Source: Burkholderiales bacterium 70-64
GTDB taxonomy: Bacteria; Pseudomonadota; Gammaproteobacteria; Burkholderiales; Burkholderiaceae_E
DNA length: 64,000 nt
Reading direction: 5' to 3'
Assembly: GCA_001898645.1 (NCBI GenBank)
Contig: MKUQ01000020.1
Coordinates: 47,548-111,547 of the forward strand
Shown here: positions 1 to 8,432 of the stretch, in pieces
How the letters are laid out: each line of letters starts with the position of its first letter
Numbering within the stretch: the stretch's first letter is position 1
Notes under the pieces: generated by a model
The model's input: only the letters and a program-made list of their open reading frames with translations
Databases searched by the model: none
What the model was told of the DNA's origin: nothing
Made by a program: the position numbers and the translations under genes

Positions 1-1
1 G

Positions 2-517
2 GTGAACATCGACGCCAACGGCAAGCTGTCGGCGCTCAAGGCGAAGGCGATCGACATCACCACGTCGTTCTACAACATCCACCACGTCTTCCAGCGCGAG
101 CTCGGCGACGACATGGGCTTTCTCGCCTGGCGTGATGCGGGGCTGAACCCCTACGGCAACTCCATCATCGTCAACGCCAAGTTCCTCGAGGCCAACCGGC
201 CGCTGATCGACAAGTTCGTGAAGGTGACGCAGCGCGCCTTCGCCGCCTGCGTGAAGACGCCCGAGCCCTGCGTCCAGGCCCTGGTCGACGCCAACGGCGC
301 GCTCAAGTACGACAACGAGTTCGACAACTGGAAGCTGGTGGAAGTGCTGATGAGCGACAAGTTCGCGCGCGAGATGGCGCTCGGCATCCACGAGGACGGC
401 CGGATGAAGGCGGACTACGAGCTGGTGCGCGAGTACATCGGGCTGGACAAGCCGTTCGACGTGAAGACGGTGTACACGAACGAGTTCCTGGACCGCTCGA
501 TCAAGATGCCGAAATAA
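2..517 (+). CDS. ABC transporter substrate-binding protein, NMT1/THI5-like (3' part)
   Basis: Only the C-terminal 171 residues lie in the window; the frame is open to the left edge, so the GTG at 2 is probably an internal valine. The fragment reads like the second lobe of NMT1/SsuA-type periplasmic binding proteins: the reading KAKAIDITTSFYN is followed by a long helical segment of the kind that closes these proteins (LIDKFVKVTQRAFAACV). Such proteins capture thiamine precursors, sulfonates or other nitrogen/sulfur compounds for an ABC importer. The ligand cannot be inferred from this fragment, and the permease and ATPase would be outside the window. Nothing notable follows it in the 78 bp before the next gene. 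Confidence 0.75.
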   Translation: MNIDANGKLSALKAKAIDITTSFYNIHHVFQRELGDDMGFLAWRDAGLNPYGNSIIVNAKFLEANRPLIDKFVKVTQRAFAACVKTPEPCVQALVDANGALKYDNEFDNWKLVEVLMSDKFAREMALGIHEDGRMKADYELVREYIGLDKPFDVKTVYTNEFLDRSIKMPK

Positions 518-595
518 GCCTGGTCCGGGCGGCCGACACAATCCGACAGCCTGGGTGGGCGCTGCTCCGCACGTCGCGGAATTTTCGGGCTCGGC

Positions 596-1291
596 TCATG
601 AGGCAGGCAGGTTCCTCAGGAAGTCGGAGGCACGTCTCGTGGCCTGCTCGAACTCCGGGCGATATTCCAGGATGTCGATCGCCTCGAACTGCGCACGCAG
701 GACGTCGCCACGGGATTGGAGCTGTTCGAGGAACGCCTCGCGATGCCGAACGAGCCAGCGGGCGGCGTTACGGAGCGCCTGCGGTTCACGTTCGATCACC
801 AGGGAGAGATCGAACAGGTCTCGTGCCGTGGCGGTGTCGCCCCGATGCCAGAGCTTCTTTGCGACGACTTCGGCTGCCGTCTCGACTCGTACCGGCCTTC
901 TCATCAATGTCCAGATTTCGAATGGCGTCGAAGTGAGGTTCGTCGACGCCACGAAATCGATCTCGCCCTCGGGGCGAATGAGCTTCACGTAGTTCGCTGT
1001 TTCGACATAGTCCTTCGCGATTCGCTCGGCCACGTCGCTGAGTCGCGGAGAGACGTAGCCGAGGTACTGGGGATCAGGCACGAAAATGTCGATGTCCTTG
1101 CTTCGGCGATGTCGATACCGAAGCATCAGGACCGTCCCGCCGCCGAGCGTCCAGAAGGGTGCCCCCATGCCGTGCCGGGCAATCTCATCGACCAATTGGA
1201 GGGCATGCACCAGAAGAGCGCGCCACGGGCCGGCGGGCAGTCGGCCCGGGCGCACTGTCTGGGAGGAAGGAGGGCTCACGTCGCGGACCAT
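596..1291 (-). CDS. Nucleotidyltransferase, AbiEii/AbiGii toxin-like
   Basis: A 231-residue protein with the nucleotidyltransferase signature of AbiEii-type toxins. There is GGTVLMLRYRHRRSKDIDIF around residues 47-66 (GG, then D-x-D metal ligands), a second acidic site in EIDFVAS near 110, and a later K...ARDLFDL segment (residues 146-163). Characterised AbiEii enzymes transfer nucleotides to tRNA or other targets and act as the toxin of a type IV toxin-antitoxin pair. The ATG lies inside the 3' end of the upstream HTH gene (16-nt overlap), so the two are translationally coupled. It could instead be a housekeeping-like minimal nucleotidyltransferase; the toxin role is inferred from family and operon structure. 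Confidence 0.75.
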   Translation of the reverse strand: MVRDVSPPSSQTVRPGRLPAGPWRALLVHALQLVDEIARHGMGAPFWTLGGGTVLMLRYRHRRSKDIDIFVPDPQYLGYVSPRLSDVAERIAKDYVETANYVKLIRPEGEIDFVASTNLTSTPFEIWTLMRRPVRVETAAEVVAKKLWHRGDTATARDLFDLSLVIEREPQALRNAARWLVRHREAFLEQLQSRGDVLRAQFEAIDILEYRPEFEQATRRASDFLRNLPAS

Positions 1292-1764
1292 GCCTGGCGC
1301 GGAGAGCGCAATGCCTGCGCCCAGCCGGCAAGGTGGCGCCAGACGATTCTCGGGGCGATCCCCTTGCTGCGAGCCACCTCTTCGACCATGGAGACGATGA
1401 TCGGCAGTGGCGTGTCGTCCAGCAATGTCGCAACCTGGGGCTTCAGTGCCGTGGGCAGATCGCCCGCGGCGAGGGCTCGGGAAAGTTCGCGCGAATCCAG
1501 TGGCACCCGGTAGCTCACGCTCGCCGTACGGGCTGCCATGCGCAAGCCGTGCCGGGGCCTCGGCTGCTCTGCCGTTTCCAGGTGCAGACCCACGAGATCC
1601 ATCAGCGCCGTGAGCTTGGCGACGCCGAGATCCTCGAGTCGGCCGGTTTCGAGCTGATTGATCGTGGCGCGAGACAGACCGGACAGCCTTGCCAGCCGTT
1701 GCTGGGACAAGCCGAGGGCAATTCTTCGGTCGCGAACACGCAAGCCGATTTCACGCAGGTTCAT
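1276..1764 (-). CDS. XRE-family HTH regulator, probable antitoxin partner
   Basis: A 162-residue protein beginning MNLREIG. A Cro/C1 helix-turn-helix covers about residues 5-60 (GLSQQRLARLSGLSRATINQLE is the recognition unit). The C-terminal part is of unknown fold, predicted mostly helical. The frame is open 22 codons further upstream, but that extension runs through the AT-rich promoter/operator, so the ATG at 1764 is preferred. It overlaps the nucleotidyltransferase gene by 16 nt and precedes it, the usual antitoxin-first order. Classical AbiEi antitoxins carry a winged-helix domain rather than an XRE domain, so this is a variant pairing. Autoregulation through the palindrome at 1799-1812 is likely. 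Confidence 0.75.
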   Translation of the reverse strand: MNLREIGLRVRDRRIALGLSQQRLARLSGLSRATINQLETGRLEDLGVAKLTALMDLVGLHLETAEQPRPRHGLRMAARTASVSYRVPLDSRELSRALAAGDLPTALKPQVATLLDDTPLPIIVSMVEEVARSKGIAPRIVWRHLAGWAQALRSPRQAWSAT

Positions 1765-1798
1765 GGAAGACAGCCGGATTCTTGCTAGAGCATAATTA

Positions 1799-1812
1799 TC
1801 AAATATATTTGA
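1799..1812. promoter_or_regulatory. AT-rich 14-bp palindrome, likely operator of the XRE gene
   Basis: TCAAATATATTTGA is a perfect palindrome 35 bp upstream of the XRE start codon (minus strand). It is followed on that strand by a TATGCT -10-like hexamer. Such an AT-only island is rare in this GC-rich sequence. XRE antitoxins typically bind palindromes like this to repress their own operon. Confidence 0.5.
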
Positions 1813-1871
1813 CATTTTCAGGCGCGGCAATGCCCGGCATCGCCGCAGGCTACCCGGGGCGGCCGGCGCAC

Positions 1872-2777
1872 TCAGCCGAGCTCGGGCCCGGCGACGAGGA
1901 CGATGCGTGACGGGTCGCCGGGCGGCGTGGGAGCGCCCAGGACCATGCGGGTGAAGGGGCGCTGGAAGACGAAGCCGTGCGACTGCAGCAGGGGCAGCAG
2001 GGCATCGTGGCGCTCGGCGAGGTCGAGACAGACGGGCCCTTCGATCGCCGCCAGGGCGTCGGCGAGCAGATTCGATGCGACGGCCGGGTCGTCGGCGAGC
2101 AGCGGGCCGAGCTGGGCGGCTTCGCGGCCGTCGCGGCCGAGCACGAAGCCGGCGATGCGGCCATCGCGTTCGACGACGCGCGCGGCCTGCGGCAGCCGCT
2201 GCGCCAGGCTGCGCAGCAGCGCCTCGCGATCGGCGCCGAAGGCAGGGCAGTCGAGCGCGAGCACGCCGGGCCAGTCGCTCTCCGCGAGGGGGCGCGAGGC
2301 ACCGGGGGCGGCCGTGCCTGCTCCCGCTCTGCCGGCCGGGGAGGTCTCGCCGCCGCGCGCCGCCTCGCGGCGATGGCGCCGGAAGCCCCAGTGGGGCGCG
2401 AACCCTTCCTGAAGGTAGACCGCGTAGCCGGCCGGCGTCGCGTCGAGCACGGCGGCCCTGCCCTGCGCGCGCAGCGCGGCCAGGGCGTGGCGCAGCAGCA
2501 GCGAGGCGTAGCCGCGCCGGCGGAAGGCCGGCAGCACCAGCACCATGCTGACCCAGGCGAACGCCTCGCCGTAAGGGATCACGAGGGTCGAGGCCGCCAG
2601 CGTCTGGCGGCCGTCCGCGCCGGCGGCGCGCATGCCCCAGCCGCGGCCGAGGGCGAGCATGGTGCGCCAGTCGGCCTCGTTCTGGTTCCAGGCGGCCGAG
2701 AGCGAGAGGGCGAGCGCCTCAGGCAGGTCGGCGGGGCCGAGCTCGACGAGTTGCCCGCGCGCCTCAGTACTTGCCAT
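1872..2777 (-). CDS. GNAT-family N-acetyltransferase, two-domain
   Basis: A 301-residue protein starting MASTEARG. The first GNAT domain shows the acetyl-CoA loop in VLVLPAFRRRGYASLLLRHAL (motif A, R/Q-x-x-G-x-G/A pattern) around residues 93-113. The C-terminal half repeats a degenerate GNAT fold (residues about 150-300). The chosen start overlaps the end of the upstream epimerase gene by 14 nt, which fits translational coupling; an open extension of 15 residues upstream is unlikely. It is the last gene of the minus-strand catabolic operon. The acceptor of the acetyl group is not predictable. Confidence 0.75.
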   Translation of the reverse strand: MASTEARGQLVELGPADLPEALALSLSAAWNQNEADWRTMLALGRGWGMRAAGADGRQTLAASTLVIPYGEAFAWVSMVLVLPAFRRRGYASLLLRHALAALRAQGRAAVLDATPAGYAVYLQEGFAPHWGFRRHRREAARGGETSPAGRAGAGTAAPGASRPLAESDWPGVLALDCPAFGADREALLRSLAQRLPQAARVVERDGRIAGFVLGRDGREAAQLGPLLADDPAVASNLLADALAAIEGPVCLDLAERHDALLPLLQSHGFVFQRPFTRMVLGAPTPPGDPSRIVLVAGPELG

Positions 2778-3804
2778 CGCGCGTTTCGAAGTGCGTCGGC
2801 TTGTCCAGGCTCGGCCGGCCACGCTGCACCCAGTCGGCGACCCAGTCGATCATGCGCTCGATGGGGATGCGCGGCTTGCCGAAGAGGCGCTGGGACTCGG
2901 TGGTGTCGACCAGCCACGCGGTCGGGGCTTCCTGGCCGTCGAGCACCGGCGTGCGCCCGAAGCGGCGTCCGAATTCATGGGCCAGCCAGCGCACGCTGAC
3001 GTGCGCGGGGCCGGTGACGTTGATCGGCGTGGCGGGGCTGGTGCAGTGCGCGAGCAGGCGCAGCGCCTGCTCGTTGGCGTCGCCCTGCCAGATGACGTCG
3101 ACGTGGCCCATGGCGAGGTTGAGCGGCGTGCCGGTGAAGACCGCATGGGCGACGTCGTGCAGCACGCCGTAGCGCATGTCGATGGCATAGGACAGGCGCA
3201 CCATGCGTCCGGGCGTGCCGTACTTGCGCGAGCCGTACTCGAACATGCGCTCGCGCCCGACGCAGGAGTTGGCGTAGTCGCCGGGCGGCGGAATGGCCGG
3301 GGTGCGCTCGCTCGCGCCCGGGCCGTCCACCGGCACGAAGGGATACACGCAGGCGGTGGAGAAGGACACGATGCGCGCGGCGCGCCAGGTCTCGGCGACC
3401 ATCATCGGCACGCCGACGTTCATCATCCAGGTGAGCGAGGCATTGCCGACGGCGCCGAACTTGTGGCCGGCCATGAAGACGACGTTGCGCACCCCGTCGC
3501 CCACGTTGGGCAGCCGCTCGAGCGCGGCGCGGTCGAGCAGGTCGCAGGCGATGCACTCGACGCCGTGGCGCTCGAGCCGCTCGCGCAGCGCCGGCTCGGT
3601 GAAGCGCGCCACCCCGATCACGCGCCGGTCGGGCGCGGCCCGTTGCGCCATGCGCGCCAGGGTCGGGCCCATCTTGCCGCCGACGCCCAGCACCATGATG
3701 TCGCCGTCGAGCGTGGCCAGGTCAGCGACCAGCTCCGGCGAAGGCTCGGTCATGAACGTTTCGAGTGCCTCGACGTCCTCGAAGCGTTCGGGCAGGGCGG
3801 ACAT
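2764..3804 (-). CDS. NAD-dependent epimerase/dehydratase family protein
   Basis: A 346-residue short-chain dehydrogenase/epimerase-type protein. The Rossmann motif is GVGGKMGPTLARMA at about residues 36-49, and FMAGHKFG plus SFSTACVYPF (about 115-155) are the sheet-4 and active-site strands of the extended SDR fold. The usual Y-x-x-x-K catalytic pair is not obvious; YGSRKYG near residue 185 may supply it. The start was chosen because GGAGAGGGAG lies 7 bp upstream. It sits between the MetE-like gene and the GNAT gene in one minus-strand operon, diverging from an oxidoreductase/isomerase operon, so a role in sugar or sugar-acid conversion is inferred. Confidence 0.7.
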   Translation of the reverse strand: MSALPERFEDVEALETFMTEPSPELVADLATLDGDIMVLGVGGKMGPTLARMAQRAAPDRRVIGVARFTEPALRERLERHGVECIACDLLDRAALERLPNVGDGVRNVVFMAGHKFGAVGNASLTWMMNVGVPMMVAETWRAARIVSFSTACVYPFVPVDGPGASERTPAIPPPGDYANSCVGRERMFEYGSRKYGTPGRMVRLSYAIDMRYGVLHDVAHAVFTGTPLNLAMGHVDVIWQGDANEQALRLLAHCTSPATPINVTGPAHVSVRWLAHEFGRRFGRTPVLDGQEAPTAWLVDTTESQRLFGKPRIPIERMIDWVADWVQRGRPSLDKPTHFETRDGKY

Positions 3805-3877
3805 CGGCGGCTCCCTCTCCATGCGGCCATCAGGTGGCCATTGCGCGGCCATTACGTGCCTATCATGCGCCCGCCCA

Positions 3878-4891
3878 TCACGCGCCGGCGGGCGCGATGC
3901 CCTCGAAGCGGTCGCGTCCGGCGACGAGCGCGCGCATCTTGGCGTCGGCGACCGAGCGCTTGAGCATCCAGAAGCCGCAGTCGGGGTGCACGTAGCGCAC
4001 GCGCCCCGGGCCGAGCAGCTTCTCCGCGCGCTCGATCGAGCGCGCCACCTGGTCGGCGCTCTCGACGTCGTTGACCTTGATGTCGACGACGCCCAGGCCG
4101 AGGCCGATGCGCGGCCCGAGCTCGCGCAGCGCCTCCAGCTCCTCGGGCGGGCGATGGGCGCACTCGAGCACGACGTGGTCGGCATGCAGCGCGTTCAGGT
4201 AGCGCAGCAGCTTGTCCCAGCTTCCCTTCTGGACGGTCTGCCCGCCGTAGTTGCCGAAGCACAGGTGCACCGCCGGCGTGCCGGGCACCGCATCGAGCAC
4301 CCGGTTGATCGCCGAGGCCGCCCACTCCCATTCCTCGGCATGACCGGGCAGGTTGGCTTCGTCGAGCTGCACCACGTCGGCGTCCAGGTGCCTGACCTGC
4401 CCGGCGAGCACGTCGGCGATCGCGTGCGCCAGGGCGGGAGTGTCGCGGTAGTGCTTGTCGATGAGCGTCTTGGCCAGCATGTGCGGGCCGGTGACGGTGA
4501 ACTTGAAGGTGCGGCTGGCCAGCGCCCGGGCCCGCGCGCAGGCCAGCGGCAGGTCGAGGCTGCCGTGGCCGAGCGGGCCGGTCACGGTGCCGGGCGGGCG
4601 GGTGCGGAACTTCATCGCGGCGCCGGCGCGCCAGGCGACCAGGTCGTCGAACGAGAAGCGCTGCGTGACGCCGTCCAGCGGGCGCACGAAATACTCGATC
4701 ATCCCGTTGGTCTCGGGATGGTCGATGTCGAAGCGATACAGCTCGCCGTCGCACACGACGTCGATGCCGGCCTGTTCCTGGATGCCGATGACGACGCGGG
4801 TGGCGTCGGCCAGCGCCTGCTCCGAGGGGCTCGAGACGAGCCAGTCGGGTACCGGGTACGAGCCGACGACGGTGGTTCTGATCCTGGGCAT
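3878..4891 (-). CDS. MetE C-terminal-like (cobalamin-independent) methyltransferase
   Basis: A 337-residue protein equal to the catalytic barrel of cobalamin-independent methionine synthase without its N-terminal half. The four zinc ligands of MetE appear in order: H209 and C211 (HLCFGN), E243 (VLECAHR) and C305 (HPDCGF). The N-terminal TTVVGSYPVP is also typical of the UROD/MetE-like superfamily. Stand-alone proteins of this type are often annotated as homocysteine methyltransferases, but many act on other methyl donors. Placement at the head of a catabolic operon rather than with methionine genes suggests removal of a methyl group from the pathway substrate; this is inference. An in-frame start 17 codons upstream exists but is less likely. 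Confidence 0.75.
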   Translation of the reverse strand: MPRIRTTVVGSYPVPDWLVSSPSEQALADATRVVIGIQEQAGIDVVCDGELYRFDIDHPETNGMIEYFVRPLDGVTQRFSFDDLVAWRAGAAMKFRTRPPGTVTGPLGHGSLDLPLACARARALASRTFKFTVTGPHMLAKTLIDKHYRDTPALAHAIADVLAGQVRHLDADVVQLDEANLPGHAEEWEWAASAINRVLDAVPGTPAVHLCFGNYGGQTVQKGSWDKLLRYLNALHADHVVLECAHRPPEELEALRELGPRIGLGLGVVDIKVNDVESADQVARSIERAEKLLGPGRVRYVHPDCGFWMLKRSVADAKMRALVAGRDRFEGIAPAGA

Positions 4892-4998
4892 CGGAGGTCG
4901 CTTGTTAACCGTTTGGTGAGGAATCGATGGTAATCCCGGCACCGGAACGCTTCAAGCGCCATGCGCCTCCTCCCATGGGGCTACGCCTCGAGGCGTCC

Positions 4999-5028
4999 TT
5001 GACGGGCCGTGCCGCGGCCACGTAGACT
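4999..5028 (+). promoter_or_regulatory. Sigma-70-type promoter of the Gfo/Idh operon
   Basis: A -35 box TTGACG (4999-5004) and a -10 box TAGACT (5023-5028) are separated by 18 bp. The predicted transcription start falls near 5035, inside the adjacent palindrome, and about 23 nt before the ATG at 5058. Confidence 0.55.
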
Positions 5029-5031
5029 AAT

Positions 5032-5045
5032 TAACTAAAAAGTTA
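5032..5045. promoter_or_regulatory. Inverted repeat overlapping the transcription start
   Basis: TAACT-AAAA-AGTTA is a perfect inverted repeat immediately downstream of the -10 box and covers the predicted start point. This is the classical position for a repressor operator. No cognate repressor is recognised nearby; the AraC protein at the end of the operon normally would not use such a site. Confidence 0.5.
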
Positions 5046-5057
5046 CAAACGAGAGCC

Positions 5058-6209
5058 ATGAGCACGCAACGACTCGGCATCGTGATGCACGGCGTCACCG
5101 GCCGCATGGGCCTGAACCAGCACCTGGTCCGCTCGATCTGCGCGATTCGCGAGCAGGGCGGCGTGCCGCTGTCCAACGGCGATCGCGTGATGCCCGACCC
5201 GATCCTGGTCGGGCGTGGCGCCGAGCGCATGCAGGCGCTGGCGAAGGCGCACGGCGGGCTGCGCTGGAGCACCGACCTCGACCGCGCGCTGGCCGATCCG
5301 CAGGACACCGTGTTCTTCGACGCGGCGACGACGCAGATGCGTCCGGCGCTGGTGAGGAAGGCGATCGCCGCGGGCAAGCACGTCTACTGCGAGAAGCCCT
5401 CGGCGACCCGCTTCGCCGAGGCGATGGAGATCTACGAGGCGGCCCGCAAGGCCGGCGTCAAGCACGGCGTGGTGCAGGACAAGCTGTGGCTGCCCGGGCT
5501 GCTCAAGCTGAAGATGCTGATCGATGCGGGCTTCTTCGGGCGCATCCTCTCGGTGCGCGGCGAGTTCGGCTACTGGGTGTTCGAGGGCGACCTGCAGCCG
5601 GCGCAGCGTCCGTCGTGGAACTACCGCAGCGAGGACGGCGGCGGCATCATCCTCGACATGCTGTGCCACTGGCGCTACGTGGTCGACAACCTCTTCGGCG
5701 AGGTGAAGAGCGTCTCGTGCCTGGGCGCGACGCACATCCCGCAGCGCTGGGACGAGAACGGCAAGCCGTACGCGGCCAGCGCCGACGACGCCGCCTACGC
5801 CACCTTCACCACCGAGCGCGGCGTCATCGCGCACTTCAACAGCTCGTGGTGCGTGCGCGTGCGCCGTGACGACCTGCTCACGCTGCAGGTCGACGGCACG
5901 CACGGGTCGGCCGTGGCGGGGCTGCGCGGCTGCCGCACGCAGCCGCGCGTGAACACGCCCAAGCCGGTGTGGAACCCCGACCTGCGGCAGCCGATCGACT
6001 TCTTCGAAGGCTGGCAGGAGGTGCCCGACAGCGTCGCCTTCGACAATGCCTTCAAGGCGCAGTGGGAGCTGTTCATCCGCCACGTGGCCGAGGACGCCCC
6101 GTTCCCGTGGAGCCTGCGCGAGGGCGCCAAGGGCCTGCAGCTGGTCGAGGCCGGGCTGCGCTCGTGGCGCGAGCGGCGCTGGATCGATCTCGAAGCGCTG
6201 CCGGCATGA
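5058..6209 (+). CDS. Gfo/Idh/MocA family oxidoreductase
   Basis: A 383-residue NAD(P)-dependent dehydrogenase. The N-terminal Rossmann segment is [12 protein letters not shown] (about 7-18) and the family hallmark EKP is at 112-114, with the preceding KHVYC strand. The C-terminal Gfo/Idh domain covers about 125-380; [11 protein letters not shown] near residues 195-205 supplies the conserved aspartate and histidine. Members oxidise or reduce sugars and cyclitols at a single carbon. It opens the plus-strand operon, and DUF993 follows after only 13 bp. The strong divergent promoter just upstream suggests substrate-controlled expression. Confidence 0.85.
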   Translation: MSTQRLGIVMHGVTGRMGLNQHLVRSICAIREQGGVPLSNGDRVMPDPILVGRGAERMQALAKAHGGLRWSTDLDRALADPQDTVFFDAATTQMRPALVRKAIAAGKHVYCEKPSATRFAEAMEIYEAARKAGVKHGVVQDKLWLPGLLKLKMLIDAGFFGRILSVRGEFGYWVFEGDLQPAQRPSWNYRSEDGGGIILDMLCHWRYVVDNLFGEVKSVSCLGATHIPQRWDENGKPYAASADDAAYATFTTERGVIAHFNSSWCVRVRRDDLLTLQVDGTHGSAVAGLRGCRTQPRVNTPKPVWNPDLRQPIDFFEGWQEVPDSVAFDNAFKAQWELFIRHVAEDAPFPWSLREGAKGLQLVEAGLRSWRERRWIDLEALPA

Positions 6210-6222
6210 GCGCGCTGCCGCG

Positions 6223-7401
6223 ATGCCGTCGCTGATCCTTCCGCACGCCGACGGGCAGCTGCGCCTCTGCACGCTGTCGCGCCCGAAGGACTTCGCGGCC
6301 AGCGTGTCGCGGCCGTTCAACCGCGTGGCGTATTCGGCCGCGCACGTCGTCGCCGACCCCCTGTCGCCGGTCGATCCGTGGGTCGGCTGCGCCCTCGACT
6401 GGGACGCCACCCTTGCCTATCGCAGGCACCTGTGGAGCCTGGGCCTGGGCGTGGCCGAGGCGATGGACACGGCGCAGCGCGGCATGGGCCTCGACTGGCC
6501 GACCTCGCTCGAGCTGATCCGGCGCTCGATCGACGCGGCGCGCGACCATCCCGGCGCGCTGCTCGCCTCGGGCTGCGGCACCGATCACCTCGCGCCGCAG
6601 GCGGCGTCGCGCATCGAGGACGTGATCGCCGCCTACGAGATGCAGATGGAAGCGATCGAGGCGCTCGGCGGGCGGCTGATCCTGATGGCCAGCCGCGCGC
6701 TGGCGGCGTGCGCGCGCTCGCCCGAGGACTACGGCCGCGTCTACGATCGCCTGCTGTCGCAGGCGCGCGAGCCGGTGATCGTGCACTGGCTCGGCGACAT
6801 GTTCGATCCGGCGCTGGCCGGCTACTGGGGCCACGCCGATGCCGCGGCCGCGATGGAGGTCGCGCTCGACATCCTCAATCGCCATGCCGACCGCGTCGAC
6901 GGCGTGAAGATCTCGCTGCTCGACAAGGGCAAGGAGATCGCCATGCGGCGGCGCCTGGCGCCCGGCATCCGCATGTACACCGGTGACGACTTCGATTTCG
7001 CCGAGCTCATCGCCGGCGATGAGCTCGGGCACTCCGACGCGCTGCTGGGCATCTTCGATGCGATCGCGCCGGCCGCCTCGGCCGCGCTCGGTGCGCTCGC
7101 CGCCGGCGACAGCGCGCGCTTCCACGAGATCCTCGGGCCGACGGTGCCGCTGTCGCGCCACATCTTCCGCGCGCCGACCCGCTTCTACAAGACGGGCGTG
7201 GTGTTCATGGCCTGGCTCAACGGCCACCAGGACCACTTCGTGATGGTCGGCGGCCAGCAGTCGGCGCGCCACATCGTGCACCTGTCGGAGCTGTTCCGGC
7301 TCGCCGATGCCGCCGGGCTGCTGCAAGACCCCGAGCGGGCCTGCGCACGCATGACGCAGCTCCTGGCCACCCACGGCATCGACGCGCGGGCGACGCAATG
7401 A
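6223..7401 (+). CDS. DUF993 family protein (dihydrodipicolinate synthase-like barrel)
   Basis: A 392-residue member of the uncharacterised DUF993 family, distantly related to class I aldolases of the DapA/NAL type. Family-like segments include PFNRVAYSAAHVVADP near the N-terminus, LASGCGTDHL, VIVHWLGDMFDP and GVKISLLDKGKE; the lysine of the last segment is a candidate Schiff-base residue by analogy, not proven. In other bacteria DUF993 genes tend to lie next to Gfo/Idh dehydrogenases and sugar isomerase-like barrels, exactly as here. A retro-aldol or dehydratase step on a keto-sugar derivative is a reasonable guess. Confidence 0.8.
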   Translation: MPSLILPHADGQLRLCTLSRPKDFAASVSRPFNRVAYSAAHVVADPLSPVDPWVGCALDWDATLAYRRHLWSLGLGVAEAMDTAQRGMGLDWPTSLELIRRSIDAARDHPGALLASGCGTDHLAPQAASRIEDVIAAYEMQMEAIEALGGRLILMASRALAACARSPEDYGRVYDRLLSQAREPVIVHWLGDMFDPALAGYWGHADAAAAMEVALDILNRHADRVDGVKISLLDKGKEIAMRRRLAPGIRMYTGDDFDFAELIAGDELGHSDALLGIFDAIAPAASAALGALAAGDSARFHEILGPTVPLSRHIFRAPTRFYKTGVVFMAWLNGHQDHFVMVGGQQSARHIVHLSELFRLADAAGLLQDPERACARMTQLLATHGIDARATQ

Positions 7402-8366
7402 GCGTTGGGGGCGCGGGCACGGGTGCGAGTGCGAGTGCGGGTGCGGGTGCGGGCGCAGTGCCGGCCCCGGGCGAGGCGGACGCCCCCGGGGCCGACGCCG
7501 CGCGGCCTCTGGTCGCGCCGCCATCCCCCGAACGGCTGTCGCTGAACACCGCCACCGTGCGCGAGCAGTGGAATCTGCGCCAGATGATCGAGGCCTGCGC
7601 GCGCCACGGCATCCGCGGCATCTCGCCGTGGCGCGACAAGCTCGCTGAGCTCGGCGCCGGCGAGGCGGCGCGGCTGATCCGGCAGCACGGGCTGACCGTC
7701 ACCGGCCTGTGCCGCGGCGGCATGTTCCCGGCGGCCGATGCGGCCGGGCGGCGCGCCGCGATCGACGACAACCGGCGCGCGATCGACGATGCCGCGACGA
7801 TCGGCGCGTGCTGCCTGGTGCTGGTGGTCGGCGGCCTGCCCGACGGATCGAAGGACCTCGCCGGCGCGCGCCGGATGGTGACCGACGGCATCGCCGCGGT
7901 GCTCGAGCACGCGCGCGCCAGCCGCGTGCCGCTGGCGATCGAGCCGCTGCACCCGATGTACTGCGCCGACCGTGCCTGCGTGAACACGCTGGAGCAGGCG
8001 CTCGACATCTGCGACGCCGTCGACCCGCCGCCGGCCGGTGGGCGGCCGTCGGGGGCGATCGGCGTGGCGGTCGACGCCTACCACGTATGGTGGGACCCGC
8101 GGCTGCCGCAGGCGCTCGCGCGCGCGCGTCCCGAACGCCTGCTCGCCTACCACATCTGCGACTGGCTGGTGCCCACCACCGACCTGCTGCTCGACCGCGG
8201 CATGATGGGCGACGGCGTCATCGACCTGCCGGCGCTGCGCATGCTGGTCGAGTCCGCCGGCTATCGCGGCTTCCATGAGGTGGAGATCCTCTCGACGCGC
8301 TGGTGGCAGCGCGATCCCGACGAGGTGCTGCGCATCGTGCGCGAGTGCCACCTGCATTGCAGCTGA
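7398..8366 (+). CDS. Sugar phosphate isomerase/epimerase-like TIM barrel
   Basis: A 322-residue protein of the xylose isomerase-like (AP endonuclease 2) fold. Metal-site segments are recognisable: IEPLHP (about residue 180), VAVDAYHVWWDP (about 220), YHICDW (about 252) and FHEVEI (about 294), giving the E, D-H, H and E ligands usual in the family. Start and stop overlap with the DUF993 gene (ATGA). The first 40 residues are Gly/Ala/Pro-rich and encoded by a hexanucleotide-like repeat; they precede the fold and probably add nothing catalytic, so an internal start near residue 46 is conceivable. It probably interconverts a keto and aldo intermediate of the same pathway. Confidence 0.8.
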   Translation: MSVGGAGTGASASAGAGAGAVPAPGEADAPGADAARPLVAPPSPERLSLNTATVREQWNLRQMIEACARHGIRGISPWRDKLAELGAGEAARLIRQHGLTVTGLCRGGMFPAADAAGRRAAIDDNRRAIDDAATIGACCLVLVVGGLPDGSKDLAGARRMVTDGIAAVLEHARASRVPLAIEPLHPMYCADRACVNTLEQALDICDAVDPPPAGGRPSGAIGVAVDAYHVWWDPRLPQALARARPERLLAYHICDWLVPTTDLLLDRGMMGDGVIDLPALRMLVESAGYRGFHEVEILSTRWWQRDPDEVLRIVRECHLHCS

Positions 8367-8395
8367 GCGTCGCGCCGCCCCGCGCGCCGATCGGT

Positions 8396-8408
8396 GGCAT
8401 AAAATGCC
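8396..8408. promoter_or_regulatory. Inverted repeat with -10-like core upstream of the AraC gene
   Basis: GGCAT-AAA-ATGCC is a perfect inverted repeat whose centre gives a TAAAAT -10-like hexamer. It lies 25 bp before the ATG of the AraC gene and may be its promoter/operator. Confidence 0.35.
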
Positions 8409-8432
8409 GGATTCAATTCCGTGCGTCCCAGC

